From Emticicia sp051209875 (GTDB lineage: Bacteria; Bacteroidota; Bacteroidia; Cytophagales; Spirosomataceae): a stretch of 64,000 nt of DNA. The notes under the pieces were generated by a model. The model did no database searches and was not told where the DNA came from. It saw only the letters and a program-made list of their open reading frames with translations. Each line of letters begins with the position of its first letter. Positions within the stretch are counted from its first letter, which is position 1. The stretch spans positions 992,001 through 1,056,000 of the forward strand of contig NZ_JBNTQY010000001.1 in assembly GCF_051209875.1 (NCBI RefSeq), read 5' to 3'. This document shows, in pieces, positions 52,294 to 61,411 of the stretch. Position numbers and translations under genes: made by a program.

Positions 52294-54816
52294 TTAATGC
52301 GTATGCTCTTTTTCCAGATGTTCTCTCAATAAATCTTTTCCATAATCATTACCATTGGGTGTTCGGACAACGGTGTGAATATGTGCTTTTACAGGGCCAG
52401 GGCGTGGTTTCGACCTATCCCAAACTGAAACAGGTATTTGATGGTCAAATTCAATTAAAATAACAGGACTATGGATACGGTAATAAAAAGGACTATCAGG
52501 GTTTTCACTTTGTACCCATGTAAAATTGGTTTCGTTCAAATGAGCTTTTACTTCTTCCATTTTTACTTTGGCATGACCATCCTCTATATTGCCTACATAT
52601 TCAGCGATTAAATCGAGCAAAGCATTTTGTTGCTCATTTGTCAATTCTTTTGCTGAAATGCCTGTGGTAGCAACAATTTCATTGTCTCTAAAGGCTTCGG
52701 TACGATTGAAATCATATTCTTTTTTATGCCATAAAGTTGCTTTTTCCTTTTGGTGCAACTCAAGAGAAGCATAAAAACTTGCTCCTTTTTTCTCTTCGAT
52801 TTCATAGGTACGAAGACCTTTGTTTGCACCTGATTTGATATAAGTTGGCTCAGAACCCATGAATGTGGGTGTCATTACCACTTGGTCGCCCAATACAAAA
52901 TAGTTGATTATCAAATGATGTCCATCAATTTGCCAACCCCAAGGCTCCGTATCTGAAGGTTTCCCCATGAATGTAAACCAATATTTTTCACCTCCTAATT
53001 TTTTATTATCAGGAGCTAATATGGCTAAATAAGCTTCCATACTCATCACATCTTTCGATTTTTTTAAACCTTTGGCACTCAAACCAGCTTCCAGAATACC
53101 AAAAGCAAGGGCTTTTTGTGCTTTATTCAATTCTTCTAAACCTACGCCTGTTCTGTCGTATAATTCTATATTATGCCATTTTCTCCACTCATTAGAGGCA
53201 ATAGGAAAGGTACATTTGTCTCTTTGCTCCTTACTGAGAGCATTAAGAAAGGCTGTTACCGCATTTTGGATGGGTTTGGTGCTTACACCTGTCTTTTTTA
53301 GTGGAAATAAATCTTTTACAACCTTTCCATCGGTGGTAATTCCTACATAAGGTTTTGCTAATTCTCTTGCTTCTTCTGGACTGTTGGTTTGAAATACTGG
53401 TATGGGCTGTGCTGGTTTTACCTTGCCTTCTATACCATCTAAATAACCCCATTGGTCAATTATTTGTGATTGATTTTTGTCGAGCGTAAATCTATGTAAG
53501 ATGTCTCTATTATTGGCTGATTGATAACGATAAAGCAGTGTTTTACCGATAGCCGAGTCAGGAAGTGACATTGTTAATTGATAAAACCCCTCAGCCTCAG
53601 GTTTTTGCATATAAACAGGGTCTTTTAAAGCACTGTTATAAGTTTCGCCTTGCTTTAATGGTAAAATAGCCCAAAAAATAGCAATAGAATCAGGCTTAGC
53701 TATTTCTGGTATTTTTAGTTTGAAGTTAATTTTTATCTCATTATTGGCTCCATGTTTGTTCTCTAAATAATGTTGTTTTAAAATATCTTCGCCAAAATCA
53801 TTGCCTTTTTCACGCAAAATGGCGTGAATATGGTTACCATCATTCTGAAAACCTACGTTGTCATATTCAATCAAAAAATCTGGGCCATTAATGATGTAGT
53901 AATGAGGTTTGTTATTTTCGAGGCTACCAACCCAAGCAAAATATACTTTCTCGATGCCCGATTGCATGATTTTATCAAATAATTGATGGGCTTTTTCGTG
54001 TTCAAAATTATGGGTATATTCTTGAATCAGCATTTTGAAAATCGCCTTTTGAGTTTCATCAAATTGCTGAGCTGAAATACCATAATAACTTGTAATCCGT
54101 TGATTGGCCTGTGGCGAAGTGATAATATCTTGAGGCACCGTTTGTTTAAGAACAGCTACAGATTTTTGAGCATCAGTAAAAGTATTGATGAGTAAAAAAC
54201 CATAATCTTCTTCTTTGCTCAAAACCCTTAATCCTGCATATTTTCCAAACTTTACCTCCGAAGGGTCAGTACCAATAAAGTAGGGCGACATAGAAATATT
54301 TTTGCCATCAGAAGTAAGGCTTAATGCCATGTGGTGTCCACCAAAATTAAGTCCCCAAGGAGTTTTTGCATCAGGTTTTCCCCAAATAGAAATATAATAA
54401 TTGCCATAAGCCCATTTGAGGTTTTGCATTTGGGTTAGCATTCTTTGGTCTATTTTTTTTTCGTCAAACATCGTTTGATAAAGTATATTCAAAATATCGT
54501 CCAAAGCCATGATACTGGTGGTTTTCAAATACCCTTGCGAGCTAAGCATAGCTGAAAGTACCCGATGAAATGCCAAACGACTTTGGTCAGTAAGTGAGCC
54601 ATAAGCAATGCCTGGTCGAGGTACCAAGCCCACAGGCAAGTTAGTCCATTTGAAGCGAAGCGGGTCGTTGAAATCATACACTGTCTTCTTTACTTCCTCA
54701 GCATTGAGCGTATTGAGAAAGGAATTGGCAGATGCAATAAGTGTTTGATTGGCTTGTGAAAAGGCATTAACAGCCCCAAAAACGCACAGGAAGAGCGTTA
54801 GCAGCAGTTTTTTCAT
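52294..54816 (-). CDS. Secreted protein with two DUF3500 domains
   Basis: 840 residues with signal peptide (to about 22). DUF3500 appears twice: about 25-350 and about 515-835. Matching pairs are GYLKTTSIMALDDI with GLKKSKDVMSMEAYLAI, WGLNFGGHHMALSL with WGWQIDGHHLIINY, TPTFMGSEP with SPYFIGTDP, and HIHAILR with HIHTVVR. A linker of about 160 residues lies between. Function of DUF3500 is unknown; the conserved GHH and HIH histidines would fit a metal site. Confidence 0.85.
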   Translation of the reverse strand: MKKLLLTLFLCVFGAVNAFSQANQTLIASANSFLNTLNAEEVKKTVYDFNDPLRFKWTNLPVGLVPRPGIAYGSLTDQSRLAFHRVLSAMLSSQGYLKTTSIMALDDILNILYQTMFDEKKIDQRMLTQMQNLKWAYGNYYISIWGKPDAKTPWGLNFGGHHMALSLTSDGKNISMSPYFIGTDPSEVKFGKYAGLRVLSKEEDYGFLLINTFTDAQKSVAVLKQTVPQDIITSPQANQRITSYYGISAQQFDETQKAIFKMLIQEYTHNFEHEKAHQLFDKIMQSGIEKVYFAWVGSLENNKPHYYIINGPDFLIEYDNVGFQNDGNHIHAILREKGNDFGEDILKQHYLENKHGANNEIKINFKLKIPEIAKPDSIAIFWAILPLKQGETYNSALKDPVYMQKPEAEGFYQLTMSLPDSAIGKTLLYRYQSANNRDILHRFTLDKNQSQIIDQWGYLDGIEGKVKPAQPIPVFQTNSPEEARELAKPYVGITTDGKVVKDLFPLKKTGVSTKPIQNAVTAFLNALSKEQRDKCTFPIASNEWRKWHNIELYDRTGVGLEELNKAQKALAFGILEAGLSAKGLKKSKDVMSMEAYLAILAPDNKKLGGEKYWFTFMGKPSDTEPWGWQIDGHHLIINYFVLGDQVVMTPTFMGSEPTYIKSGANKGLRTYEIEEKKGASFYASLELHQKEKATLWHKKEYDFNRTEAFRDNEIVATTGISAKELTNEQQNALLDLIAEYVGNIEDGHAKVKMEEVKAHLNETNFTWVQSENPDSPFYYRIHSPVILIEFDHQIPVSVWDRSKPRPGPVKAHIHTVVRTPNGNDYGKDLLREHLEKEHTH

Positions 54817-54860
54817 GTTTTGAGGGTTTAAGCGATTGAATTAGATGGATAATCGCTTTT

Positions 54861-54893
54861 CAAATGTAAGAGAGTTTTTTGTATTTTGACAAA
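54861..54893 (-). promoter_or_regulatory. Promoter for the DUF3500 gene
   Basis: Minus strand: TTTG (54890-54893), 21 bases, TACATTTG (54861-54868); exact match to the Bacteroidota -7 box. Forty-four bases before the start codon. Confidence 0.7.
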
Positions 54894-54955
54894 TTTTTAC
54901 CAAAATGATTTTAGTAGCAATCAACAGCAGAAAAGGATGAATAAGTTATATGTTT

Positions 54956-55411
54956 CTATTTTTTGATTAAAAGCAAGTTGAGTTTTTCATTGAATGCTTT
55001 TGTGTCATTGCTCAAAACTTGAAAAAAATCATGGTCAAAAGTTTCGACAGTTTTTACGGCGAGTTTAGCCATTTCTACGCCAGCAGGAGTTAATTCAACG
55101 GTTTTTGCTCTTGTGTCAGTCGAATGTTCTTGTCTTTGTAATAAGCCTTTTTTCTGTAAAGTTCGAAGCACGGTTGAGGTAGTCATCGGGTCAATTTTTG
55201 TGTGGTTTGAAAGTACAATTTGTGTGATGCTTTCGTTGTGTTGCATCAACCACAAAGTACTGGCAAGCAATACAAATTGAGAATGTGTCAAATCATAAAC
55301 TTCGAGAGCTTTTTTTATTTCTCTTTGCCAAAGATTGGTTACTTGCCAAAGCAAAAATCCCGAACTTTCTTCGGGGGTTTCTACACTAAATGTTTTCTCA
55401 GTTGCTTTCAT
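54956..55411 (-). CDS. MarR-family transcriptional regulator
   Basis: 151 residues. Winged helix with LTHSQFVLLASTLWL, recognition helix KIDPMTTSTVLRTLQKKGLL and wing RQEHSTDTRAKTVELT. No cysteine, so thiol redox sensing is unlikely. Its start overlaps the end of the EVE gene by 14 bases: a translationally coupled operon with the two genes upstream. Confidence 0.9.
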   Translation of the reverse strand: MKATEKTFSVETPEESSGFLLWQVTNLWQREIKKALEVYDLTHSQFVLLASTLWLMQHNESITQIVLSNHTKIDPMTTSTVLRTLQKKGLLQRQEHSTDTRAKTVELTPAGVEMAKLAVKTVETFDHDFFQVLSNDTKAFNEKLNLLLIKK

Positions 55412-55832
55412 CGGGTTTCATTTTTGAAACGATTAAATTAAAATCCTTCTCCTTTATTTCAAAGAAACCAAAGCGAAAAGGGAAGCCCCATTTTTTCTTA
55501 TCTTGAATAAATTCGAGGTCATTAATCAATGGCAAGATAGAAGTTTCTTGGCATTTATAAAACTTTATGTCTTTTCGGAAAGGATTAAAGCTCGGAGTCA
55601 TTTGAAATTGATAAATATCTTCATCTTTTGCTTGTCCAATGGCCGTAAATGCCTGACATTTTGTGTCACTCTCCATTGCCAATTTTGGCGAATAAACAAT
55701 GAGCCAATCATTCGATTTTATGCGTTTCAGTGGAGCTTCTTTTCCATGACAAACTTGCATAAAACCGCCAGTAACGCCACGCATCGTATGCTCTTTTGAG
55801 ACAACTGCTATCCAATATTTTTGATTTTCCAT
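55398..55832 (-). CDS. EVE-domain protein (UPF0310 family)
   Basis: 144 residues, one EVE domain covering the whole protein: YWIAVVSKEHTMRGVTGGF, CHGKEAPLKRIKSNDWLIVY, and the C-terminal WGFPFRFGFFEI. EVE domains belong to the PUA superfamily and are linked to recognition of modified bases in DNA or RNA. Here the gene is between a SRPBCC gene (1-base gap) and marR. Confidence 0.9.
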   Translation of the reverse strand: MENQKYWIAVVSKEHTMRGVTGGFMQVCHGKEAPLKRIKSNDWLIVYSPKLAMESDTKCQAFTAIGQAKDEDIYQFQMTPSFNPFRKDIKFYKCQETSILPLINDLEFIQDKKKWGFPFRFGFFEIKEKDFNLIVSKMKPDESN

Positions 55833-55833
55833 C

Positions 55834-56253
55834 TTATAATTTGCTTGCGTATTTTACTTGTTCAACCATTTCTTGCGGTAAGCCATTAACGATATCTTCG
55901 GCAACAATTTTTCTCCATAAAAAACCTAAAATACCTTCAACCGACATTTTTGTTGTGATTTTTAGCCCTTCGGGTGTTTCTTCAAAAGTATGTTCGCCAT
56001 ACATTTTTGCTAAGGGAAATTTGGTAAGGTCAATAAATTTTTGGTTTTCGATGGTTTCGTATAATTCGATTTTTACTTTGCCATTTCCCTTTGGTTTTAG
56101 TTCAAAAGCGTTTCCTTGCTCAAACTTTCCTTCCATTTTAGCATAATCAATGCCTTTGTCCCATTTATGCCAGTTGTTTACATCAGAAAATAACTTCCAC
56201 ATTTGTTCTTTAGTTGCCTCTTTTGTTACGATTGTATGCGATTTTGTCCACAT
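55834..56253 (-). CDS. SRPBCC (START-like) protein
   Basis: 139 residues. The polyketide cyclase/START-like pattern is clear: EQMWKLFSDVNNWHKWDKGI near the N-terminus, GNAFELKPKG, then a long C-terminal helix (LWRKIVAEDIVNGLPQEMVE). Binds a small hydrophobic ligand by family. First gene of the SRPBCC-EVE-MarR operon. Confidence 0.85.
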   Translation of the reverse strand: MWTKSHTIVTKEATKEQMWKLFSDVNNWHKWDKGIDYAKMEGKFEQGNAFELKPKGNGKVKIELYETIENQKFIDLTKFPLAKMYGEHTFEETPEGLKITTKMSVEGILGFLWRKIVAEDIVNGLPQEMVEQVKYASKL

Positions 56254-56267
56254 GATTTTGGAATTTA

Positions 56268-56315
56268 TTATAAGTAAATTTATTTTATGTACAAATAAAA
56301 TAAGTGTACTTATAA
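56268..56315. promoter_or_regulatory. Nested palindromic operator upstream of the SRPBCC-EVE-MarR operon
   Basis: TTATAAGT (56268-56275) and ACTTATAA (56308-56315) form an outer inverted repeat. Inside are a 24-base dyad (56280-56303; halves TTATTTTATGTA and CAAATAAAATAA) and ATAAGTGTACTTAT (56300-56313). This is the size and AT-richness expected for MarR binding and supports autoregulation. Confidence 0.6.
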
Positions 56316-56367
56316 AATAAAAATAATTTTTGAAAAAAATATTTAAACAAAGAAATTTGAGTGATGA

Positions 56368-57069
56368 TTAATCAATGCCTAAGTCATGGCAGATTTTTTT
56401 CTCAGACGTAATTAAATTTAATTCAAGCCCAGCCGTATCAGCAATTAGATGATTCATAATGGATTCCATTTCAATTCTACTTATACCCGCATTTTGAGAT
56501 AATGTCGAGTAGTTTAGGGATACTATTTTGGGTATAAAATCTCTAACCAACGAAGGGGTAATTGTCGTTCTTAATGGCTCAAGTATTTTTGAAATAGCAA
56601 TTGTTAGGATGATTCCAAAAATAGGGATTACAAGACTCCATTTTGTGTAATCGAAGAACAGAATCAATATTATTGAAATCAGAAGTCCACCGAGGATTGT
56701 TGTAAAGCCAAAATATTCTAAAAATTTGTTCCAAGAGTTATTTAGACTAAGATTCGGAACATCTAATTTAAGGTTTTGAGAAAACTTTAGATAGAATTCC
56801 TTTCGATTATCTATTGGAAAAACATCGTTTAGATTAGTAGTAAGAGCAAAATCTTTCTTCTGAAATTTGAAATTGTCAATGACATATTGGCGAATTTTAT
56901 AAAAAAGTGATTGAGAAATGCACTTTTCTCTATTTCTATGGTCAAGTTTCCCCCACACCGTATTATGAAAATCTCCTACCGTTTCTATTTCTTCAGCTTC
57001 AGGGTCTGAAATTGATATATCGAATGTTTTTTCAATTTTTACTAGCAAATCTACACTATCAAGTCCCAT
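56368..57069 (-). CDS. ACP-like N-terminus fused to a two-helix membrane protein
   Basis: 233 residues. It starts MGLDSVDLLVKIEKTFDIS, then PEAEEIETVGDF: this is helix II-IV of an acyl carrier protein, with the Ser of GLDS where phosphopantetheine attaches, but helix I is missing. A stop codon four codons upstream rules out a longer protein. Two membrane segments (about 117-137 and 142-162) follow, and then a soluble C-terminal part. I do not recognise the whole. Modification and partner enzymes are unknown. Confidence 0.65.
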   Translation of the reverse strand: MGLDSVDLLVKIEKTFDISISDPEAEEIETVGDFHNTVWGKLDHRNREKCISQSLFYKIRQYVIDNFKFQKKDFALTTNLNDVFPIDNRKEFYLKFSQNLKLDVPNLSLNNSWNKFLEYFGFTTILGGLLISIILILFFDYTKWSLVIPIFGIILTIAISKILEPLRTTITPSLVRDFIPKIVSLNYSTLSQNAGISRIEMESIMNHLIADTAGLELNLITSEKKICHDLGID

Positions 57070-57101
57070 AATATTCTGTTAATTTTAGTGGATGTACTTA
57101 A

Positions 57102-57150
57102 AATTATTCCCGCAAATACACCAAAAAAAAGTATAAATGCGGGAATAATT
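57102..57150 (-). terminator. Hairpin downstream of the ACP-like/GH95 junction
   Basis: AATTATTCCCGCA and TGCGGGAATAATT form a perfect 13-base stem with a 23-base, A-rich loop. It lies between the GH95 stop and the ACP-like gene start, so it most likely ends GH95 transcription. Confidence 0.7.
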
Positions 57151-57159
57151 ATTTGATTG

Positions 57160-59565
57160 TTACCAAACAATCTCCATCTTCTGCCCAGCAGTCAGAGAAA
57201 CAGTTTTTGTCTTATTGCCATAAATCAAAGTAGTTTTTCCACCTTTTTTTGAAGAAATTGTTAGTTTTTTGAGTGCTTTATTGCTCCAATCTAATGAAAC
57301 TTCAAATCCTCCTCTGGCACAAATACCTTTGACTGAGCCACTTTCCCAAACATCGGGTAGAGCAGGAAGTAATCTTATCTCATTCACATCTGACTGCACC
57401 AACATTTCAGCAACGGCTGCTGCTCCACCAAAATTCCCATCAATTTGAAAAGGCGGGTGAGCATCAAAAAGATTTGGGTAAGTGCCACCACCACGAGCAT
57501 AGTTTGTTTTTACACCATCTGGCTCAACGTAGTGTAACAATTCACGGTACATTTTATAGGCGTGATTGCCGTCCCAAAGTCTTGCCCAAAGGTTAATTCT
57601 CCAACCTTTGCTCCAGCCTGTTGTTTCATCGCCTTTTATTTCGAGTGTCTTTCTACAAGCATCGGCCAATGTAGGTGTTTTCAATGGCGTAATATGATTT
57701 CCAGGGAAAAGCCCAAACAAATGCGATTGGTGGCGGTGTTTTGGTTCGGCATCTTCCCAATCGTAGTACCATTCTTGTAAATTACCTTTTTTTCCAACTT
57801 GATAAGGATAAAGTTTTGCATAAGCAGCCTCTAATTTTGCTCTGAAATCGGCATCAATATTTAATATTTTTGAAGCCTTGATAGTTTTATCAAAACATTC
57901 ACGAATCATGGCCAAATCGGCACTTCCACCATACATCGTTGCACCTTTGTAGCCATCGGAAGCGATATAAATATTTTCGGGAGAAGTTGATGGAGAGGTA
58001 ATTAGCTTGCCATTTTTATCTTCTACCAACCATTCCAAGCAAAATTGTGCTGCTCCATGCATAATATCGTAGGCTTCATTTTTCAAGAAACTTTTATCTT
58101 GTGTAAACACATAATGCTCCCAAAGGTGCGTACTAAGCCATGCACCTGCCATGTTCCAGTTAGCCCACGAAGGGTCGCCTTCACCAAATGCTCCAACAGG
58201 ATTACTCATTGCCCAAATATCTGAATTATGGGCAGCAGTCCAACCGTTTACACCGTAGAATGTTTTTGCTGTAATTTTACCAGTTGTGGCGATATTTTTA
58301 ATGAAACGCATCATTGGAGCGTGCATTTCACTCAAATTGGTATTTTCAGCCAACCAATAATTTTCTTCGGCATTGATATTGGTCGTATAATTACTGCTCC
58401 ACGGTGGACGCATGTATGGATTCCAAATTCCTTGTAAATTGGCAGGAACACCCAGTGTGCGAGAACTACTAATCAACAAATAACGACCATATTGAAAATA
58501 CAAAACTTCTAAGTTTTTGTCTTCTTCACCTTTGGCATAGCGTCTTAATCGCTCATCGGTTGGCAAATTTGGTGCGGTAGTTTTTCCCAAATCCAAGCTC
58601 ACACGTTTAAAAAATTTTTGGTAATCAAGCAAATGTGTTTGTTTGATTTGGGCAAATGTTTTGGCAAATGCCTTTGATAGATTTGTCGCTGCAATTGCTT
58701 TATTATCAAGCCCTTGTGTAGCAGGGTTTTTGTCAAAACCATTAAAACTTGTCGCAATCGAAACATAAATCAATGCTTCAGTAGCATTTTTTACGCCTAA
58801 AGTACTGTCGGTGCTTACAATAGTTCCGCCTGTATTTTTGATTTTTGCCAAAGTTGTAAATCTTGTTCCTTTGTTTTCATCAAAAATCACTGGATTATTG
58901 CTATTTCGATAACTTGGCTCGGCATGAGAAGGAGCATAGCCATTTACTTGAAGAATATTGGTAGCCGTATTGGTCTTATATTTAAGTAAACTATTGAATT
59001 TTACATCAAAACTCAAAGCTCCTTTTTGACTGCTGGTTAGTTTGATGACCATAATTTGGTCAGGTTGTGAAACAAAATACTCACGAGTATATTTCACACC
59101 ATTGACTTCGTAAGTTACTTTCGATATTGCTTCTGAAATATTCAATTCACGGTAATAATTTGTATAATTATCAACGTTTGCTTGATTGATATACATTGTT
59201 CCGAGCGGAGCATAGGACTCAGAAAATTTACCTTGCAATTTTTTGTTAAGTTGGTCGGCTAATTTATAATTCTCATTTTTGAGAGCCTCACGAATTGCAG
59301 GAAGGTTTTTATAAGCCTGCGGATTCATATTGGCATTTACAGGTTCGCCTGTCCAAAGTGTAGCATCGTTGAGGTAGATTTTGTCAGAATTGACACCACC
59401 AAAAACTGTGGCTCCAAGTTTACCATTGCCCAAAACTAAAGTTTCTTCAAAGTATTGAGCAGGTTGTTTGTACCAAAGTGTGTTGGTTGATTGAGCCATT
59501 CCTTCATTTATCAAAAGAAACGATAATAGCACAAACAACATGGTTTTTAAGTTGTTTTTATTCAT
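57160..59565 (-). CDS. GH95 alpha-L-fucosidase (or alpha-L-galactosidase), secreted
   Basis: 801 residues with signal peptide. N-terminal beta domain starts LWYKQPAQYFEETLVLGNGKLGA, the family opening. The alpha/alpha-barrel has NLQGIWNPYMRPPWSSNY, NINAEENYWLAE, SPSTSPENIY and DGNFGGAAAVAEML, which carry the catalytic Glu, Asn and Asp. It removes terminal alpha-1,2-L-fucose or L-galactose, for example from xyloglucan side chains. This fits the GH44-like, GH43 and GH39 genes. Confidence 0.94.
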   Translation of the reverse strand: MNKNNLKTMLFVLLSFLLINEGMAQSTNTLWYKQPAQYFEETLVLGNGKLGATVFGGVNSDKIYLNDATLWTGEPVNANMNPQAYKNLPAIREALKNENYKLADQLNKKLQGKFSESYAPLGTMYINQANVDNYTNYYRELNISEAISKVTYEVNGVKYTREYFVSQPDQIMVIKLTSSQKGALSFDVKFNSLLKYKTNTATNILQVNGYAPSHAEPSYRNSNNPVIFDENKGTRFTTLAKIKNTGGTIVSTDSTLGVKNATEALIYVSIATSFNGFDKNPATQGLDNKAIAATNLSKAFAKTFAQIKQTHLLDYQKFFKRVSLDLGKTTAPNLPTDERLRRYAKGEEDKNLEVLYFQYGRYLLISSSRTLGVPANLQGIWNPYMRPPWSSNYTTNINAEENYWLAENTNLSEMHAPMMRFIKNIATTGKITAKTFYGVNGWTAAHNSDIWAMSNPVGAFGEGDPSWANWNMAGAWLSTHLWEHYVFTQDKSFLKNEAYDIMHGAAQFCLEWLVEDKNGKLITSPSTSPENIYIASDGYKGATMYGGSADLAMIRECFDKTIKASKILNIDADFRAKLEAAYAKLYPYQVGKKGNLQEWYYDWEDAEPKHRHQSHLFGLFPGNHITPLKTPTLADACRKTLEIKGDETTGWSKGWRINLWARLWDGNHAYKMYRELLHYVEPDGVKTNYARGGGTYPNLFDAHPPFQIDGNFGGAAAVAEMLVQSDVNEIRLLPALPDVWESGSVKGICARGGFEVSLDWSNKALKKLTISSKKGGKTTLIYGNKTKTVSLTAGQKMEIVW

Positions 59566-59736
59566 AGAAAGGGATTGAATTTAAGGTAAATATAAGAAAG
59601 GATAGTTTAATACTAATCCAACTTTTGACTTTGGGCGTATTTTAATAAATAGCAAACACTGTTTTCACTCAATTTCCTCATGGTCTCACAGGAGATGAAA
59701 AGATTAAAATGTTTTCTTTCAGCATTGAATCAGGTT
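59566..59736. other. Gap between YdeI-like and GH95 genes
   Basis: AT-rich; on the minus strand TATATTTA about 20 bases before the GH95 start could be a weak -7 box. No repeat or stem of note. Confidence 0.35.
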
Positions 59737-60171
59737 TCAGAATAACAATGATTCAATTGCTTTTTCAATTCTCTTCTGTTTTGTTTCTGCTGTTTTTGCA
59801 TCTTGAATAGAAATTACCATCGCTTTCTTTTTGCTTGGTGCGAGTTTTTCAAATGCGGCTTTTGCTGAGCTATTTTTATCTAATGCCTTTTCAAAATCTT
59901 CAGGCAATGCAACTGTTCGAGGTTCAGTGTCTAATTCAATTGTAATTTCAAGTTCGTCTCCGCCTTTTACGTTGGCATTTTTTCTGTTTTCAGAACTCAG
60001 ACTAATCAGAAATTTATCTCCCATCTTGGCAACCGCACTTTGATAAGTATAGCCATTCAATGTTACTTTTACCAAAGGCTTTTTACCGCCGCCAAGTTGT
60101 TCAAGTATTTCTTCTGTAACTTCAATACCCGTATTATTGCCAAATTGTAAGATTTTAGTTTTGTACTTCAT
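59737..60171 (-). CDS. YdeI/DUF1905-type protein
   Basis: 144 residues. The N-terminal DUF1905 beta-barrel (NTGIEVTEEILEQLGGGKKPLVKV, GDELEITIELD) is followed by the YdeI helical region (LAPSKKKAMVISIQDAKTAE and IEKAIESLL). Often called bacteriocin-protection or OmpD-associated; role unclear. Its start is 2 bases from the stop of the DUF1080 gene. Confidence 0.82.
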   Translation of the reverse strand: MKYKTKILQFGNNTGIEVTEEILEQLGGGKKPLVKVTLNGYTYQSAVAKMGDKFLISLSSENRKNANVKGGDELEITIELDTEPRTVALPEDFEKALDKNSSAKAAFEKLAPSKKKAMVISIQDAKTAETKQKRIEKAIESLLF

Positions 60172-60173
60172 CG

Positions 60174-60839
60174 TTATGGTTGTTTAATTATTATTTTACG
60201 GAAATCAATCGGATAACCTTCATATTGCAATAATATTCTGCCTTCTGAAATCATGGGGTCAATTCCTTCATTGACTAATTTACCATTTAATTCTTGCTTA
60301 ATTTTACCATTGAATGAGGTAATTACAGCAGTATTCCATTCGCCATAAGGCTTTTCGGCATCAGTGAAGCGTGCTGATGTAACACTTTTACCAGGCTCAG
60401 TTCTTTTGCCATTGATGCTCAACGTAACGTCTTGTAGGAAAACAAAATCTCCAGTTGCAGCTTCTTTTATCTGAAATTGTATTCCTTTTGGCCATAAAAC
60501 ATCAGGTGTTTCGGGTGGAATAAGATACATAATTCCACTGTTTTTTTTGTTGCTTTTTCTGCTAAAAGTCGAATCGGTATTCCATCTGAATTCAACAGTT
60601 AATTGAAAATTACCGAACGACTTTTCAGACATGAGGTAGGCAATTTTATCACCATATAGCCGTATCATTTTCTTATCAACATGAAAGATTTTGGAGGCAT
60701 CTTTTTGCTTACCTAATGTTGGTTCGTAAACATACCAACCCCTAAAATCCTTTTGATTAAAAAGTTTAATTTTTGATTGAGCATTGGTGAAATATGGAAA
60801 GCTAAAAAAGAGTAATATTGATAGGGTTTTGAAATTCAT
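60174..60839 (-). CDS. DUF1080 (3-keto-disaccharide hydrolase-like) secreted protein
   Basis: 221 residues with signal peptide. Jelly-roll fold of DUF1080: LFNQKDFRGWYVYEP, YLMSEKSFGNFQLTVEFRW, NSGIMYLIPP, and the C-terminal GRILLQYEGYPIDFRKIIIK. Family members hydrolyse 3-keto-glycosides or bind glycans. Fits with other secreted glycan genes. Confidence 0.88.
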   Translation of the reverse strand: MNFKTLSILLFFSFPYFTNAQSKIKLFNQKDFRGWYVYEPTLGKQKDASKIFHVDKKMIRLYGDKIAYLMSEKSFGNFQLTVEFRWNTDSTFSRKSNKKNSGIMYLIPPETPDVLWPKGIQFQIKEAATGDFVFLQDVTLSINGKRTEPGKSVTSARFTDAEKPYGEWNTAVITSFNGKIKQELNGKLVNEGIDPMISEGRILLQYEGYPIDFRKIIIKQP

Positions 60840-60868
60840 GCCTATTGTTGTTATCCAAAATTGTGAAA

Positions 60869-61237
60869 CTAATTATTGTTAAACTCTCCAAAATGCCAAA
60901 GTATCCCCGAAGGGTCATGCAAGAAACATTCGCTGCCCCAATCCAGCACACGAATTGGTGTGAGTCTTACGCTTTCATATTTTGAATTGAGATCTAAAGT
61001 TACTAATTCATTCCAAAATTTTTTCACATCAGCTACTTCCATAAAAATCATAGTATTATCTATCCAATCTTTCACATAAGCATCTTGCAAATAAAAGCCA
61101 AATTCACCTGTTTTGAAGTAGGACATATCAGTAGAGATAATGATTTCTTCGAAACCAAGATCACGATAAAAGTTGCGTGAGACCTCATAATTAGTAGCTC
61201 CAATAAATGGGCGTATTGATTTTGCCTGGTGTTGCAT
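60869..61237 (-). CDS. VOC-family (glyoxalase/bleomycin-resistance fold) protein
   Basis: 122 residues from ATG at 61237; the ORF is open upstream but the extension is hydrophobic noise. SIRPFIGATNYEVSRNFYRDLGFEEI is the paired beta-alpha-beta start; CFLHDPSGILWHFGEF is the C-terminal metal-site region (Glu of HFGEF). Substrate unknown. Confidence 0.85.
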   Translation of the reverse strand: MQHQAKSIRPFIGATNYEVSRNFYRDLGFEEIIISTDMSYFKTGEFGFYLQDAYVKDWIDNTMIFMEVADVKKFWNELVTLDLNSKYESVRLTPIRVLDWGSECFLHDPSGILWHFGEFNNN

Positions 61238-61338
61238 ATTTTTATGTATAAAATGCCGAAAATTGAATAGATGAACAAATATAAGCAACAAGTCTCAAAC
61301 AACATACAGGTGATTGTTTGCTTAATTTTAAATGAAAA

Positions 61339-61385
61339 AGTGCTTGATAGTTTAACTAAATAAAAAGTTAAACTATCAAGCACTT
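61339..61385 (-). terminator. Strong terminator after the inositol oxygenase gene
   Basis: A 20-base perfect stem: AAGTGCTTGATAGTTTAACT, a 7-base loop AAATAAA, then AGTTAAACTATCAAGCACTT. It lies 26 bases past the oxygenase stop. Confidence 0.85.
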
Positions 61386-61411
61386 AATACTAATTTATTT
61401 TTATAAAATTA

